A stretch of 64,000 nucleotides of DNA from JAWXUU01 sp044426045 (GTDB lineage Bacteria; Bacillota; Clostridia; Christensenellales; CAMQZB01). The notes beneath the pieces were generated by a model. The model made no database searches, was not told the DNA's origin, and worked only from the letters and a program-made list of their open reading frames with translations. The DNA lies in assembly GCA_044426045.1 (NCBI GenBank), contig JAWXUX010000008.1, forward strand, positions 1 through 64,000. The letters run 5' to 3'. Positions within the stretch are counted from its first letter, which is position 1. Each line of letters starts with the position of its first letter. Both the position numbers and the translations under genes were made by a program. Positions 42,653 through 51,086 of the stretch are shown here, in pieces.

Positions 42653-44644
42653 TTACGCTTTTTTGTGAAGTGCATAAGCATCAGCTTTTTTGTCGCCTTG
42701 AATCATCAAGTAAACAACAACGCCAATCATTGCCGCAACAGCGATAAGACCAGGAACAAAGCCCGTTCCGAATCCGCCAGTTGTGAAAAGTGTACCGAAT
42801 TGGTAAACAAGGAATGCAACTACATAACCAGTTCCGAATTGAAGTGCGATACCGCCCCACAACCATTTTTTGTTGCTCATTTCAGAGTTCATTGCACCGA
42901 TTGCAGCAAAGCATGGTGGAGTGAACAAGTTGAACATCAAATATGCAAGAGCTGCACATTTTGTGAGACCCATAACTGTTGCAACTTCTGTTGAAGAACC
43001 TTCAAGCATTGCAAGTTCGTCAAGATCGAAGAAGTTAGAGATTGCAAATACAACTGCAAGCGTACCAACAACGTTTTCTTTTGCGATAAAGCCAGTCACA
43101 GCTGCTGCTGCAAGTTGCCAAATACCAAATCCAAGTGGAATCATGAGCCAAGCGAATGGTCCTGCGATACCTGCAAGAATTGATGTTGCTTCCATACCTT
43201 CTTCAACAAGTTGGAAAGACCAGTTGAAGCTTTGCATGATTTGAACTGCTGCATTACAAATAAGAATGATAGTACCTGCTTTGATAATGAAAGCTTTTGC
43301 ACGTTCAAGCATTGAAATTGCTGCACGTTTGAAACTTGGCATTTTATATTCTGGAAGTTCCATAATGAAGAATGATTTTCTTGATTTGTGACCTGTGATT
43401 TTTGAAATCATAAGTGCGCCAAGGAAAATGAACGCGATACCACAGAAATACATAAGTGGTGAAACCCAACCTGCATCAGCAAAGAATGCACCTGCAAACA
43501 ATGCGATAACTGGGATTTTCGCGCCACATGGCATGAATGGTGTTAGCATAGCTGTCATGCGTTTTTCACGTTCGTCACGAATTGTTCTGCACGCCATAAC
43601 GCCTGGGATTGCACAACCAGTACCAATAACCATTGGGATGATTGATTTACCAGAAAGACCAACTTTTTTGAAGAATCTGTCCATAACAACGGCAACACGT
43701 GCCATGTATCCACAGTCTTCCAAAAGAGCGATAAGGAAATACATAACCATAACAAGTGGCAAGAAACCGATAACGGCGGCAACACCACCGATGATACCGT
43801 CAACCACAAGTGCTTGCATGAAGTCGCTTGAGCCTTCCATCCAGCCTGCTACGATTTCCATGAAACCTTCAATCCATCCAACCAAAAGGTCAGCGATGAT
43901 TGTTCCAAGCCATGATTGAGAAATAAAGAACACTGCCCACATCACAACGGCAAAGATTGGAAGACCAAGCCATTTATGAGCGATGATTTTATCAACTTTA
44001 TCTTGTTTAGATTCTTTGTGAGTTTCAACCGTTCTTTTTTCAACAGCTGCAACAACGCCATTAACAAAATCAAATCTTGCCATGTCCGCTGCAACAACTT
44101 CCTTTTTATCGTGAAGGTTGATTTCAGATTGAACGTATGGTGCTGCTTGCGCGCCGCCCACAACTTTTTCAACCGCTGCTATAAGTTCTTTCATGCCTTT
44201 TGCTGATGTTGAAGTTGTTTTCACAACTGGACAACCAAGTTTAGCTGAAAGTGCTTCTGCATCAATTTCGTTTGCTTTTTTCGCGTTGATATCACTTTTG
44301 TTTAGCGCCACAACCACTGGAATTCCAAGTTCCAAAAGTTGAGTTGTAAAAAACAAACTTCTTGAAAGGTTTGTTGCGTCAACAATGTTGATAATCGCGT
44401 CTGGATTTTCACCTCTTACATAAGAACTTGTGATACTTTCTTCAGATGTGAATGGCGACATTGAATATGCGCCTGGAAGGTCAACTGCAAGCATGTCAGC
44501 TTTTGTCAAGCTGTTTTTGATTTGTGCTTCTCTCTTATCGACCGTTACGCCCGCCCAGTTACCGACGTGCTCGTTTTTGCCTGTTATAGCGTTGTACAGT
44601 GTTGTTTTACCACTGTTTGGGTTTCCCGCAAGTGCTATTCTCAT
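42653..44644 (-). CDS. feoB: Ferrous iron transport protein B
   Basis: 663 residues. N-terminal G domain: G1 GNPNSGKT (7-14), G2 NWAGVTVDK (29-37), G3 DLPG (55-58), G4 NKSD (115-118). The C-terminal membrane part has two Gate motifs, with conserved GTGCAIPGVMACRTI and LFTPPCFAAIGA. It imports Fe(II). The gene follows feoA and precedes the Cys-rich peptide. Two palindromes of the metal-box type lie 27-75 bases upstream. Confidence 0.97.
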   Translation of the reverse strand: MRIALAGNPNSGKTTLYNAITGKNEHVGNWAGVTVDKREAQIKNSLTKADMLAVDLPGAYSMSPFTSEESITSSYVRGENPDAIINIVDATNLSRSLFFTTQLLELGIPVVVALNKSDINAKKANEIDAEALSAKLGCPVVKTTSTSAKGMKELIAAVEKVVGGAQAAPYVQSEINLHDKKEVVAADMARFDFVNGVVAAVEKRTVETHKESKQDKVDKIIAHKWLGLPIFAVVMWAVFFISQSWLGTIIADLLVGWIEGFMEIVAGWMEGSSDFMQALVVDGIIGGVAAVIGFLPLVMVMYFLIALLEDCGYMARVAVVMDRFFKKVGLSGKSIIPMVIGTGCAIPGVMACRTIRDEREKRMTAMLTPFMPCGAKIPVIALFAGAFFADAGWVSPLMYFCGIAFIFLGALMISKITGHKSRKSFFIMELPEYKMPSFKRAAISMLERAKAFIIKAGTIILICNAAVQIMQSFNWSFQLVEEGMEATSILAGIAGPFAWLMIPLGFGIWQLAAAAVTGFIAKENVVGTLAVVFAISNFFDLDELAMLEGSSTEVATVMGLTKCAALAYLMFNLFTPPCFAAIGAMNSEMSNKKWLWGGIALQFGTGYVVAFLVYQFGTLFTTGGFGTGFVPGLIAVAAMIGVVVYLMIQGDKKADAYALHKKA

Positions 44645-44670
44645 TTTTTAAAACTCCTTAAACTTAATAA

Positions 44671-44719
44671 TTAGTTATAACTAACTGCTCGCCAAATCCT
44701 TACGTTAGTCTAAGCTAAC
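44671..44719 (-). promoter_or_regulatory. Two metal-box palindromes upstream of feoB
   Basis: GTTAGTCTAAGCTAAC (44704-44719) and ATTAGTTATAACTAAC (44670-44685): both fit GTTAR-N6-YTAAC, with one mismatch in the second. They lie between feoA and the feoB start and suggest a separate, metal-controlled promoter for feoB. Confidence 0.6.
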
Positions 44720-44858
44720 CCTGACATGCAGTTATTTTCAATATATATAAAGTTGCAAAGATTGCAATTTTATCCTCTTTTATTATCCTCTTATTATCCT
44801 CTTTTACCATTAACCATCAAACAATAATCATTCCACAACGATTATTAGACATTAACGA

Positions 44859-45074
44859 TTATTCGACGTTGATAACTCCCGCAAGGTCAGAATCGATGTT
44901 GTATCTGCCATCTTTTATGGCAACAACCATACTCTGTTTGAAAATCGATACAATCGAGATGTCTTGACCTTCATAACACCCAAGAGTGAACAAGAAATCT
45001 TCAAGTTCTTCATCCCCTGATGTTACGCTTTTGATTTTATATGTATTCCCTGCTTTGCCCTCTGCGAGTGTCAT
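44859..45074 (-). CDS. feoA: Ferrous iron transport protein A
   Basis: 71 residues, an SH3-like small cytoplasmic protein. YKIKSVTSGDEELEDFLFTL then GCYEGQDISIVS is the usual FeoA pattern. It supports FeoB. First gene of the feo group, behind a consensus promoter about 150 bases up. Start follows AAGGTGGTATTGCT. Confidence 0.92.
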   Translation of the reverse strand: MTLAEGKAGNTYKIKSVTSGDEELEDFLFTLGCYEGQDISIVSIFKQSMVVAIKDGRYNIDSDLAGVINVE

Positions 45075-45123
45075 AGCAATACCACCTTATCAGTTATTTG
45101 TCAAATAAAAATCACCTTTTTTT

Positions 45124-45256
45124 GGTTAGTTCAGGCGAACTCACCGCAAAAAAGAACGCAACCCGCATTTTCTAGCAATTTTTCAAAATCTAGCGGACTG
45201 CATAAGTTAATTATTGTTTACTTGATAATATTACACCTTTTTACATTATATGTCAA
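45124..45256 (-). promoter_or_regulatory. feoA promoter with metal boxes
   Basis: TTGACA (45256-45251), 17 bases, TAATAT (45233-45228). On the start region lies GTTAATTATTGTTTAC (45206-45221), the metal-box palindrome with one mismatch. Further down in the leader, GGTTAGTTC/GAACTCACC (45124-45145) is a 22-bp inverted repeat whose core GTTAG-N6-CGAAC resembles the same box. Confidence 0.65.
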
Positions 45257-45277
45257 CACTTTGTGAACATTTGAAAT

Positions 45278-45317
45278 AAAAAAACCGACTTTTTTTATAA
45301 AAAAATCGGTTTTTTTT
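45278..45317 (-). terminator. Terminator of the mannitol-dehydrogenase-family gene
   Basis: Stem AAAAACCGA/TCGGTTTTT around an A/T-rich loop, with long A and T runs on either side. It separates feo from the gene ending at 45389. Confidence 0.85.
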
Positions 45318-45388
45318 ATTATTTTATTATTGTTTTATTATTTCCTATTATTTTTGATAATTCGTCAATTTGCATGATTTCAGCTACA

Positions 45389-46984
45389 TTATTCAAAAAG
45401 CACGCTATCGAGGGTGCTTCTCACCATTCCTTTGCCACTTGCCATGCTGATGAAATATTTTTCGCAAGTTTCGCCAAGGTTGTGGGCATAAAGGTCCACG
45501 CCGAAAATTTCTTCTGAAGAGAAAATATCTTTAAGGCTTGAATAATCGTTATCCCCACCAAGGGTGATATTTTCCACATATTTTGTGAATTTTTCAAGGT
45601 TTGGGTCTGGTGAAAGTTCGATTTTTTCGCCGTTATCATCGACAGCCATAAGATACCTTGCCCAGCCCGCAAAAACAAGCGGAATATATTTCAAAAATGA
45701 AAGGTCGGTTTTGCCACTCGCGATATACGCTTTCAAAGTTTCGCCAAATCTGACAGGGAGTTTTTTGCTTGTGTCGCACGCAATACGCTGTGGAGTATCC
45801 GGAACGAATGGGTTTGGAAAGCGTTTTTCAAGACAATCCGCAATGAAGCTTTCTGCACTCATGATAACAGGGTCAACCACGACAGGCATGCCTTCGATAT
45901 ATCCGATTGAATTCACAAGTTTGTTGAGCGTTGCATCCGCCATTTCGCCAGAAATTGAAGTGTGACCCATAATACTGCCAAAAATTGCAAGTGCGGTGTG
46001 AAGTGGATTAAGACAAGTGCAGACTTTCATTTTTTCAATTCTGTCGATAGTTTCTTTGTTGCCGAAAATCACGCCCCCCTTTTCAAGTGGTGGTCTGCCG
46101 TTTGGAAATTTATCCTCGATTGCGAGGTATTCACATTCTTCGGCATTAACAAAAGCAGAAACGAATGTGTTTTTTGATGTTTTAACAAGCTCGGCACCTT
46201 CAAAACCATCAGCTTTCAGCATTTCAAGAACGGCATCGGCTGGGCGTGGAGTGATTTTGTCAATCATTGTCCAGTTGAATGTGATTTTGAACTCGTCATT
46301 CAAATATTCAATGAATTCGTCAGGCACGATTTCGTTTTTGTGCCAAGAATTGGCAATATTCAAAACGGAATTTTTCAAAATTGTGCCGTTGTGCGAGCAG
46401 TTATCCATTGAAACAATCGCCATTGGAAGTTTTGCTTCAAGATATCTTTCAAAAAGCAGTTTCGCAATGATTGCAGGAACTGATTTCAAGTTTTGCATGT
46501 TGTCAAAATCTGACGCAAGATAACCAAGAATATTGCCTTCACCGTCGTGTTGAGCATATCCTTTTTCAGTTATTGTCATGGTTGCCATTTGAAGTGATGG
46601 ACTTGTGAAAATTTCCTTAAGGCGGGAATAATTTTCAGAATATTTCACGCTTTCCACAATTGATGCAACAATGTTTTTATCCATGTTGCCGTCCCCTTTC
46701 AAGGAAACAGCAAGAGTCAAGTTGTCATATGGTGCAAATGCTTTATCGACGATTTCTTCATCGAATGTTTCGCAAACAATGATACCGCTTTCCCATTCGC
46801 CTTTTTCGATAAGTTCGCCACAAATACGCGCAGGAAACGCGCGGAAAATATTGCCCGCACCAAAGTGAATCCACGTTGGATTTGCCTTTGTTTCTCTCGC
46901 AATTTTTTCAATATCAAAAGTTGGCACATTGTACCCCTTTGCAGAAAATTCACCGCTTTTGATTGCGTCTAAACTCAATTTCAT
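45389..46984 (-). CDS. Mannitol dehydrogenase family oxidoreductase
   Basis: 531 residues, in the range of the long-chain polyol dehydrogenase/fructuronate reductase family. N-terminal Rossmann element THWIHFGAGNIFRAF-like segment (about 37-50, IHFGAGNIFRAF) binds NAD(P). The conserved family segment VSMDNCSHNG (about 196-205) and the C-terminal domain with NPLHTALAIFG (about 330) follow; Lys in the KITPRP stretch is the usual catalytic base region. Substrate may be mannitol, fructuronate or tagaturonate; the neighbours do not decide. It has its own promoter and terminator. Confidence 0.85.
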   Translation of the reverse strand: MKLSLDAIKSGEFSAKGYNVPTFDIEKIARETKANPTWIHFGAGNIFRAFPARICGELIEKGEWESGIIVCETFDEEIVDKAFAPYDNLTLAVSLKGDGNMDKNIVASIVESVKYSENYSRLKEIFTSPSLQMATMTITEKGYAQHDGEGNILGYLASDFDNMQNLKSVPAIIAKLLFERYLEAKLPMAIVSMDNCSHNGTILKNSVLNIANSWHKNEIVPDEFIEYLNDEFKITFNWTMIDKITPRPADAVLEMLKADGFEGAELVKTSKNTFVSAFVNAEECEYLAIEDKFPNGRPPLEKGGVIFGNKETIDRIEKMKVCTCLNPLHTALAIFGSIMGHTSISGEMADATLNKLVNSIGYIEGMPVVVDPVIMSAESFIADCLEKRFPNPFVPDTPQRIACDTSKKLPVRFGETLKAYIASGKTDLSFLKYIPLVFAGWARYLMAVDDNGEKIELSPDPNLEKFTKYVENITLGGDNDYSSLKDIFSSEEIFGVDLYAHNLGETCEKYFISMASGKGMVRSTLDSVLFE

Positions 46985-47018
46985 GATCTTATCCCCCAGA
47001 TTTTGGATTTATACGCTT

Positions 47019-47047
47019 ATTGTAACATACTAGTGTGCAAATGTCAA
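47019..47047 (-). promoter_or_regulatory. Promoter of the mannitol-dehydrogenase-family gene
   Basis: Minus strand TTGACA (47047-47042), 17 bases, TACAAT (47024-47019), about 30 bases before the start codon. Confidence 0.75.
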
Positions 47048-47066
47048 GAGTTGTATTAACTTTTTA

Positions 47067-47930
47067 TCACACAAACAGCAATAAACTCACCGCCATTACC
47101 GCCATTCCGAACATGAAACCCACGATTGCGTGGTGGTTCTTGCCATATTCCCTTGCACACGGCAAAAGTTCATCGATGGAAATAAAGACCATGATGCCAG
47201 CAACGCTTGCAAAAATCACCCCAAACACCGTGTCCGTCATGATTGGCATGAGTAGCCACCAACCGACAAGCGCCCCGATTGGTTCGGAAAGTCCCGACAA
47301 AAACGAATAGATAAACGCCTTTTTTTTCGAGCCCGTCGCGTGATATATCGGCACGGAAACCGCTATGCCTTCGGGAACGTTGTGCATGGCGATTGCAACC
47401 ACTATTGGAATTGCAACTTCCATTTCGCCGAGCGCGGAAATGAATGTTGCAAGCCCTTCGGGAAAGTTGTGGATTGCAATCGCAAGCGCCGTGAAAAGCC
47501 CCATTCGCATGAGTGATTTTTGATTTTTTTCAGTTGGAACAGCACTTTCGCTGGCAAGCTCGAGCGTCCCTGTTGATTTTTCATTTATTATATCAGTGGT
47601 ATTGCTAGGCTCAAAGCTAGCGAGTTCGTGGGGATTTTTTTCTTTTGGGATTAACCTATCAATAACCGCAATCACCAGCATGCCACCAAAAAACGCCAAC
47701 ACCGTCGCAATTTGCCCGTTTTTTTCACCTAGTTCCAAAACTAGCGAATCTTTCGCCTTTTGAAAAATTTCCACAAACGATACATATATCATCACCCCCG
47801 CCGAAAAACCAAGGCTGACAGATAAAAAAACTTTATTCTCCTTTTTTGAAAGAAGTGCGATAAAACTTCCCAACCCCGTGCAAAGTCCCGCAATAAGCGT
47901 CATTCCAAACGCAATATAAACATTTCCCAT
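47067..47930 (-). CDS. zupT: ZIP-family metal transporter
   Basis: 287 residues with eight membrane segments and a His-poor cytoplasmic loop (about 110-145). Metal-site motifs AIHNFPEGLATF (about 163-174) and AMHNVPEGIAV (about 192-202) are typical of ZupT, which imports zinc and also iron, manganese or cobalt. A GTTAA-N6-TTAAC palindrome sits on its transcription start, as at the flavodoxin and feoA promoters, so metal control is probable. Confidence 0.93.
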   Translation of the reverse strand: MGNVYIAFGMTLIAGLCTGLGSFIALLSKKENKVFLSVSLGFSAGVMIYVSFVEIFQKAKDSLVLELGEKNGQIATVLAFFGGMLVIAVIDRLIPKEKNPHELASFEPSNTTDIINEKSTGTLELASESAVPTEKNQKSLMRMGLFTALAIAIHNFPEGLATFISALGEMEVAIPIVVAIAMHNVPEGIAVSVPIYHATGSKKKAFIYSFLSGLSEPIGALVGWWLLMPIMTDTVFGVIFASVAGIMVFISIDELLPCAREYGKNHHAIVGFMFGMAVMAVSLLLFV

Positions 47931-47955
47931 GTTTTCTCCTATTATTTTTTAATAA

Positions 47956-48008
47956 GTTAAATATCCTTAACTTTAAGTCATTATAACAACAAAAAATTGT
48001 TTTGTCAA
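47956..48008 (-). promoter_or_regulatory. zupT promoter with metal-box palindrome
   Basis: TTGACA (48008-48003), 17 bases, TATAAT (47985-47980); GTTAAATATCCTTAAC (47956-47971) begins about two bases into the transcript. A bound repressor there would block initiation. Confidence 0.75.
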
Positions 48009-48028
48009 CTCACTAAAGGTATTATATG

Positions 48029-48098
48029 TGGGAATTGGGGAGGAGGTGTTGGGGGGGGGAGGGAGAGGTGGGAGTGTAGGTAATGTGGGGTGTGGGGT
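48029..48098 (+). other. G-rich tract, possible G-quadruplex
   Basis: The plus strand has more than six runs of three or more G, including one of nine, in 70 bases of an otherwise AT-rich intergenic region upstream of the zupT promoter. No gene. Confidence 0.6.
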
Positions 48099-48130
48099 AA
48101 TAGGTTTGTGAAGTAGGTATGTTTTGTTTA

Positions 48131-48333
48131 AGTGAAAGGTGAAAGGTGAAAGGTGAAAGGTGCGGTAGGCACTCGCTTCGCTCGTGCACCCCATTTGAAT
48201 TTGGGCAGCAAAAAAGGAACGCTCCTATTTGAATAGTTGCGTTCCTATAAGTGGTTACAAATATAATTGAAAAGCACGAGGGCACCGAGTGCATTACCAC
48301 ACCTTTCACCTTTCACCTTTCACCTTTCACTTT
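48131..48333. repeat. Heptamer-arm inverted element D
   Basis: Left arm GTGAAAG heptamers (48132-48162), core GCGGTAGGCACTCGCTTCGC; right arm core GAGTGCATTACCACACC and CTTTCAC heptamers (to 48333). The 100-bp middle (about 48188-48272), with GGAACGCTCC...GCGTTCC, is nearly the same as in element E. Confidence 0.92.
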
Positions 48334-48373
48334 AAACGAACTAGCGTTGCAAATCAGCCTGCTCACACTAACA

Positions 48374-48401
48374 AAAAAGCGTGCCCAATTGCACGCTTTT
48401 T
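48374..48401 (-). terminator. Terminator of the MupG/PTS operon
   Basis: AAAAAGCGTGC/GCACGCTTTTT with a 6-base loop, ending two bases after the last stop codon. Confidence 0.9.
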
Positions 48402-48402
48402 C

Positions 48403-49485
48403 CTAAATAACCCTAAACGGTATCCATGGTTTGATGAATTCTAGCATGTTGATTTCGCTTCCGGCGAGCGTTCCTATCACGTTTTTGTTGCCGTCGTTTG
48501 GCATGTCTTTTGTGATGATGTGGAGTTCGCCTTTGTATCTGCCGTAGTTGTTATTCAAAATAACAACGTCGCCCACTTTCATGTCGCGGGTGTTTTTTGG
48601 CGGAACATCTTCATTTGCAAAAGCTATTCTAGAAAACGTGCTTCTTGCCATATATTCGCTCATGTCGCCACGAACGTGGTGAGGGAAATTATATGTGATT
48701 TCCTTTTCAACGTCGGAAAGTTCAACTTCTGGCGTCATTTTGAAAGAAAGCATGCCACGATTTATCGCAGCGAGCGTTTCAAGTTCTTCCTGACTTGCAT
48801 ATTGATTTGAGATGATAACTTCATCAACCCCAAGCATGAAAAGGTGTCTTGCTTGATAGCCGATATCTTCAAATCTGTGCTCTTCAAGCGTTGGCAAACC
48901 TTCTTTTAGTGGCCAAGGGCCTGTTGCATCTTGTTCATTTGATGAAATAAACGCGGAAATTTTCAAGTTCATTGTTTTGAGTTGCTTGTTGCAGTTGTCA
49001 AAATGTTTTCTTGAAAGCCCCGAATATTTTTGCGGATAGAAGTTGTGGCAAGACACGAGATTATCAGTGTTTGCCCCGAAAGTATAGATTTCTTCAACGA
49101 ATTTTGTTAGCGTTGAAGCGTTGATTTCAATTTTAAGATTTTCCTTGTTGTGAGTCATCATTGCAGCATCTTTTGCTTCAACACCCTCGTCAAGGCGAAT
49201 ACCTTTTGCACCGAGTTCTTTAAAAAAAGAAAGATCGTCATATTTGATGTTGAATTTTTCAAACACTACTGGCGAAACGTCGATAATAGTTTCCATGCCG
49301 TATTCATTTGCAACGGCTAGCGTTTTTTTGAATCTTTCCACAACGCTTTCAACGTCGCCATCTGCCGAAATCATGCAAGAAAAAATTCTGTTGAATCCAA
49401 GTTTTCCGCACGTTCTTATATATTCAATTTCTCTTTCGATATCTATGTTTTGGTTTGGATAAAGAGATATACCAATTGATCTCAT
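48403..49485 (-). CDS. mupG: DUF871/MupG-like 6-phospho-glycosidase
   Basis: 360 residues. Opening RSIGISLYPNQNIDIEREIE and the pattern LGFNRIFSCMISADGD, a TIM-barrel start, then CHNFYPQKYSGLSRKHFDNC and the C-terminal beta domain (about 245-360) are typical of DUF871. The characterised member MupG of Staphylococcus aureus hydrolyses 6-phospho-MurNAc-GlcNAc after PTS uptake. The PTS genes upstream in the same operon fit this. Exact substrate is inferred. Confidence 0.85.
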   Translation of the reverse strand: MRSIGISLYPNQNIDIEREIEYIRTCGKLGFNRIFSCMISADGDVESVVERFKKTLAVANEYGMETIIDVSPVVFEKFNIKYDDLSFFKELGAKGIRLDEGVEAKDAAMMTHNKENLKIEINASTLTKFVEEIYTFGANTDNLVSCHNFYPQKYSGLSRKHFDNCNKQLKTMNLKISAFISSNEQDATGPWPLKEGLPTLEEHRFEDIGYQARHLFMLGVDEVIISNQYASQEELETLAAINRGMLSFKMTPEVELSDVEKEITYNFPHHVRGDMSEYMARSTFSRIAFANEDVPPKNTRDMKVGDVVILNNNYGRYKGELHIITKDMPNDGNKNVIGTLAGSEINMLEFIKPWIPFRVI

Positions 49486-49512
49486 ATTGCCTCCAATTTT
49501 TATTTTAGCAAA

Positions 49513-50043
49513 TCAATTCTCACTGTTTTCTTTTTCAACTAGCACTGCCGAGATGTTTTCAGCTTCCGCTTTTTCCATGTTCTCGATTTTGCGTTTCACT
49601 TCGCTTCTGTTTTCAAGAATGTATTTTTCCATTGCTTTCAACATTGCAGTGACACTTTTTCGCTGTTTTTTTCCGCGAAGAACACCAACCAGTGTCGAAT
49701 TCCATTTGCGTAGCGTTTTTTGATACGTGTCAGCTTCGGTATATTCCACAAAAATTCCGTCTTCCGCTTCTTCAACCAAATATGTGAGCGCATATTCGCC
49801 CGCACCTGATGTTATCGTTGCTGAATATTGCTCGCCCGATTTGAAGCAGTTGACAAATGTTTTCACCTTTGTTTCCTTTCCGCCAATTGTGTTTAGCGTT
49901 TTATAATACGTCATGCCGTCTTTCACATCACAAAGCGTGATATCTTCCATTCCGCTTGATTTTGCGTCCTCGAAAACAGAGTTTCTCACGACATACATAA
50001 ATTCGCCACCAGTGACTTCAAGTTTTTCCTTTAGCTGTATCAT
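49513..50043 (-). CDS. DUF3284-like protein of the PTS operon
   Basis: 176 residues, no membrane segment. Segments EFMYVVRNSVFEDAKSSG and GEYALTYLVEEAEDGIFVEY with a charged helical tail (EKYILENRSEVKRKIENMEK) resemble DUF3284, a family repeatedly found beside lactose/cellobiose PTS genes. A START-like ligand-binding fold is possible. Encoded 27 bases before mupG. Confidence 0.65.
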   Translation of the reverse strand: MIQLKEKLEVTGGEFMYVVRNSVFEDAKSSGMEDITLCDVKDGMTYYKTLNTIGGKETKVKTFVNCFKSGEQYSATITSGAGEYALTYLVEEAEDGIFVEYTEADTYQKTLRKWNSTLVGVLRGKKQRKSVTAMLKAMEKYILENRSEVKRKIENMEKAEAENISAVLVEKENSEN

Positions 50044-50088
50044 ATCTTCCCCTTTGAAATTTCCAAAATGTTTATATTTGAAATTTTA

Positions 50089-50391
50089 CTATTCATTATC
50101 TAGGTTTTTATTGCTGTTTTGTCTGCTTTTTTCCACGTTTTCAAGCTCTTTTTTCTTACCCGCTTCTTCGCGCTTTCTCGCTTGCTCGGCTTTGAATTCA
50201 GCCTCTTCAACTTCGAGTTTTTCCCTATCTGCCTTTCTTTTTTTCAGCTTGTTTGACGTGAAAATGGTCAAAAAACCAAACCCGATAAAAACAGCACCCG
50301 AAACAACCATTCCAAGGCTTGTGGGTTCACTCGTGCCAGCAAGACAAATTGTGAGACATCCCAGACTTATTATAAACAATCCCCATTTCAT
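50089..50391 (-). CDS. Small membrane protein with charged tail
   Basis: 100 residues: two membrane segments (about 3-20 and 27-45) and a long Lys/Glu coiled tail. No family recognised. It stands between the PTS IIA gene side and the DUF3284 gene in a compact operon (5 bases after the previous gene). Confidence 0.55.
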   Translation of the reverse strand: MKWGLFIISLGCLTICLAGTSEPTSLGMVVSGAVFIGFGFLTIFTSNKLKKRKADREKLEVEEAEFKAEQARKREEAGKKKELENVEKSRQNSNKNLDNE

Positions 50392-50395
50392 GAAA

Positions 50396-50614
50396 TTAAA
50401 CTCCTAGTTCAGTATCTTTCACGCTGAAATAAAGCACTTTTCCATAAGATGTGCCTTTGATTGCAGTTTTTGCTTTTGCAACCGCTTCTGCGTTTTCCAT
50501 GCCTTCGTGTTCAAACGCAAGTTTGATTCCTTTTTTTGAGACAAAAGTGAAGCCAATTGCTTCAAGAGTTGTTTTGATTTCTTCTTGCTTTAAAGCTGAT
50601 CCAACGTATACCAT
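50396..50614 (-). CDS. Small cytoplasmic protein of the PTS operon
   Basis: 72 residues; alternating strands and helices (EIKTTLEAIGFTFVSKKGIK, AEAVAKAKTAIKG, KVLYFSVKD). The stop of the IIA gene and its start are a base apart, so translation is coupled. No family recognised; the alpha/beta pattern and operon place suggest a small accessory or regulator. Confidence 0.55.
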   Translation of the reverse strand: MVYVGSALKQEEIKTTLEAIGFTFVSKKGIKLAFEHEGMENAEAVAKAKTAIKGTSYGKVLYFSVKDTELGV

Positions 50615-50615
50615 G

Positions 50616-50930
50616 TTATTTTGCTCCTTTCATAATTTCATATAGGTCGATAAATTGATTTGCGATGATTTTGAAACTATCTGCTGCCATAAGTTGGTCT
50701 TCGGCATGCATTGTCAAAAAGTGCATTTGAGAGAATTCTTTTGGGAAATCCGCGTTGAAAAGTTCAAAATGCGCGTGATGACCAGCCGAGAAATATTCTT
50801 CCCCTTCCGCAATCAATTTTTTTGCTTCTTCGATGTTGCCTTGTTTCGCTTCTTCAATAGCCATGATATACATGCTTTTTGCAGAGCCAACGTTTGTTAT
50901 TATTTCCATACATTGCATTTCCAAATCCAT
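50616..50930 (-). CDS. PTS IIA component, lactose/cellobiose family
   Basis: 104 residues, three-helix IIA-Lac/Chb fold. Phospho-acceptor His75 lies in TMHAEDQLM; SAGHHAHFELF is the usual preceding segment. It passes phosphate from HPr to IIB. Confidence 0.93.
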   Translation of the reverse strand: MDLEMQCMEIITNVGSAKSMYIMAIEEAKQGNIEEAKKLIAEGEEYFSAGHHAHFELFNADFPKEFSQMHFLTMHAEDQLMAADSFKIIANQFIDLYEIMKGAK

Positions 50931-51012
50931 AATGATTCTCCTTTTGTGTTTATATTTTCATTTTATATATTTATTATAGTATTAAAATTTAACTCAGTAT
51001 TAATAGTGTAAC

Positions 51013-51042
51013 GAAAGGCTAGTGCTTTCGCAATAGCCTTTC
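51013..51042 (-). terminator. Hairpin between IIC and IIA genes
   Basis: GAAAGGCTA/TAGCCTTTC with a 12-base loop, inside the operon. It may terminate part of the transcripts or stabilise the IIC end. Confidence 0.55.
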
Positions 51043-51086
51043 ATTTTATTGTAGATTATTTTATTTTGTTTAAGTTTATCAAAATC

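Noticed and set aside
44650..44860. Fur box ahead of feoB
   Set aside because: The palindromes have TTAG/CTAA arms and not the GATAATGATAATCATTATC pattern of Fur; a DtxR/MntR-type box fits better.
47973..48309. Small reading frames in the G-rich and heptamer region (Thr/Ser/Phe/Pro repeats)
   Set aside because: They are translations of the tandem heptamers and the G-rich tract, with no start signals.
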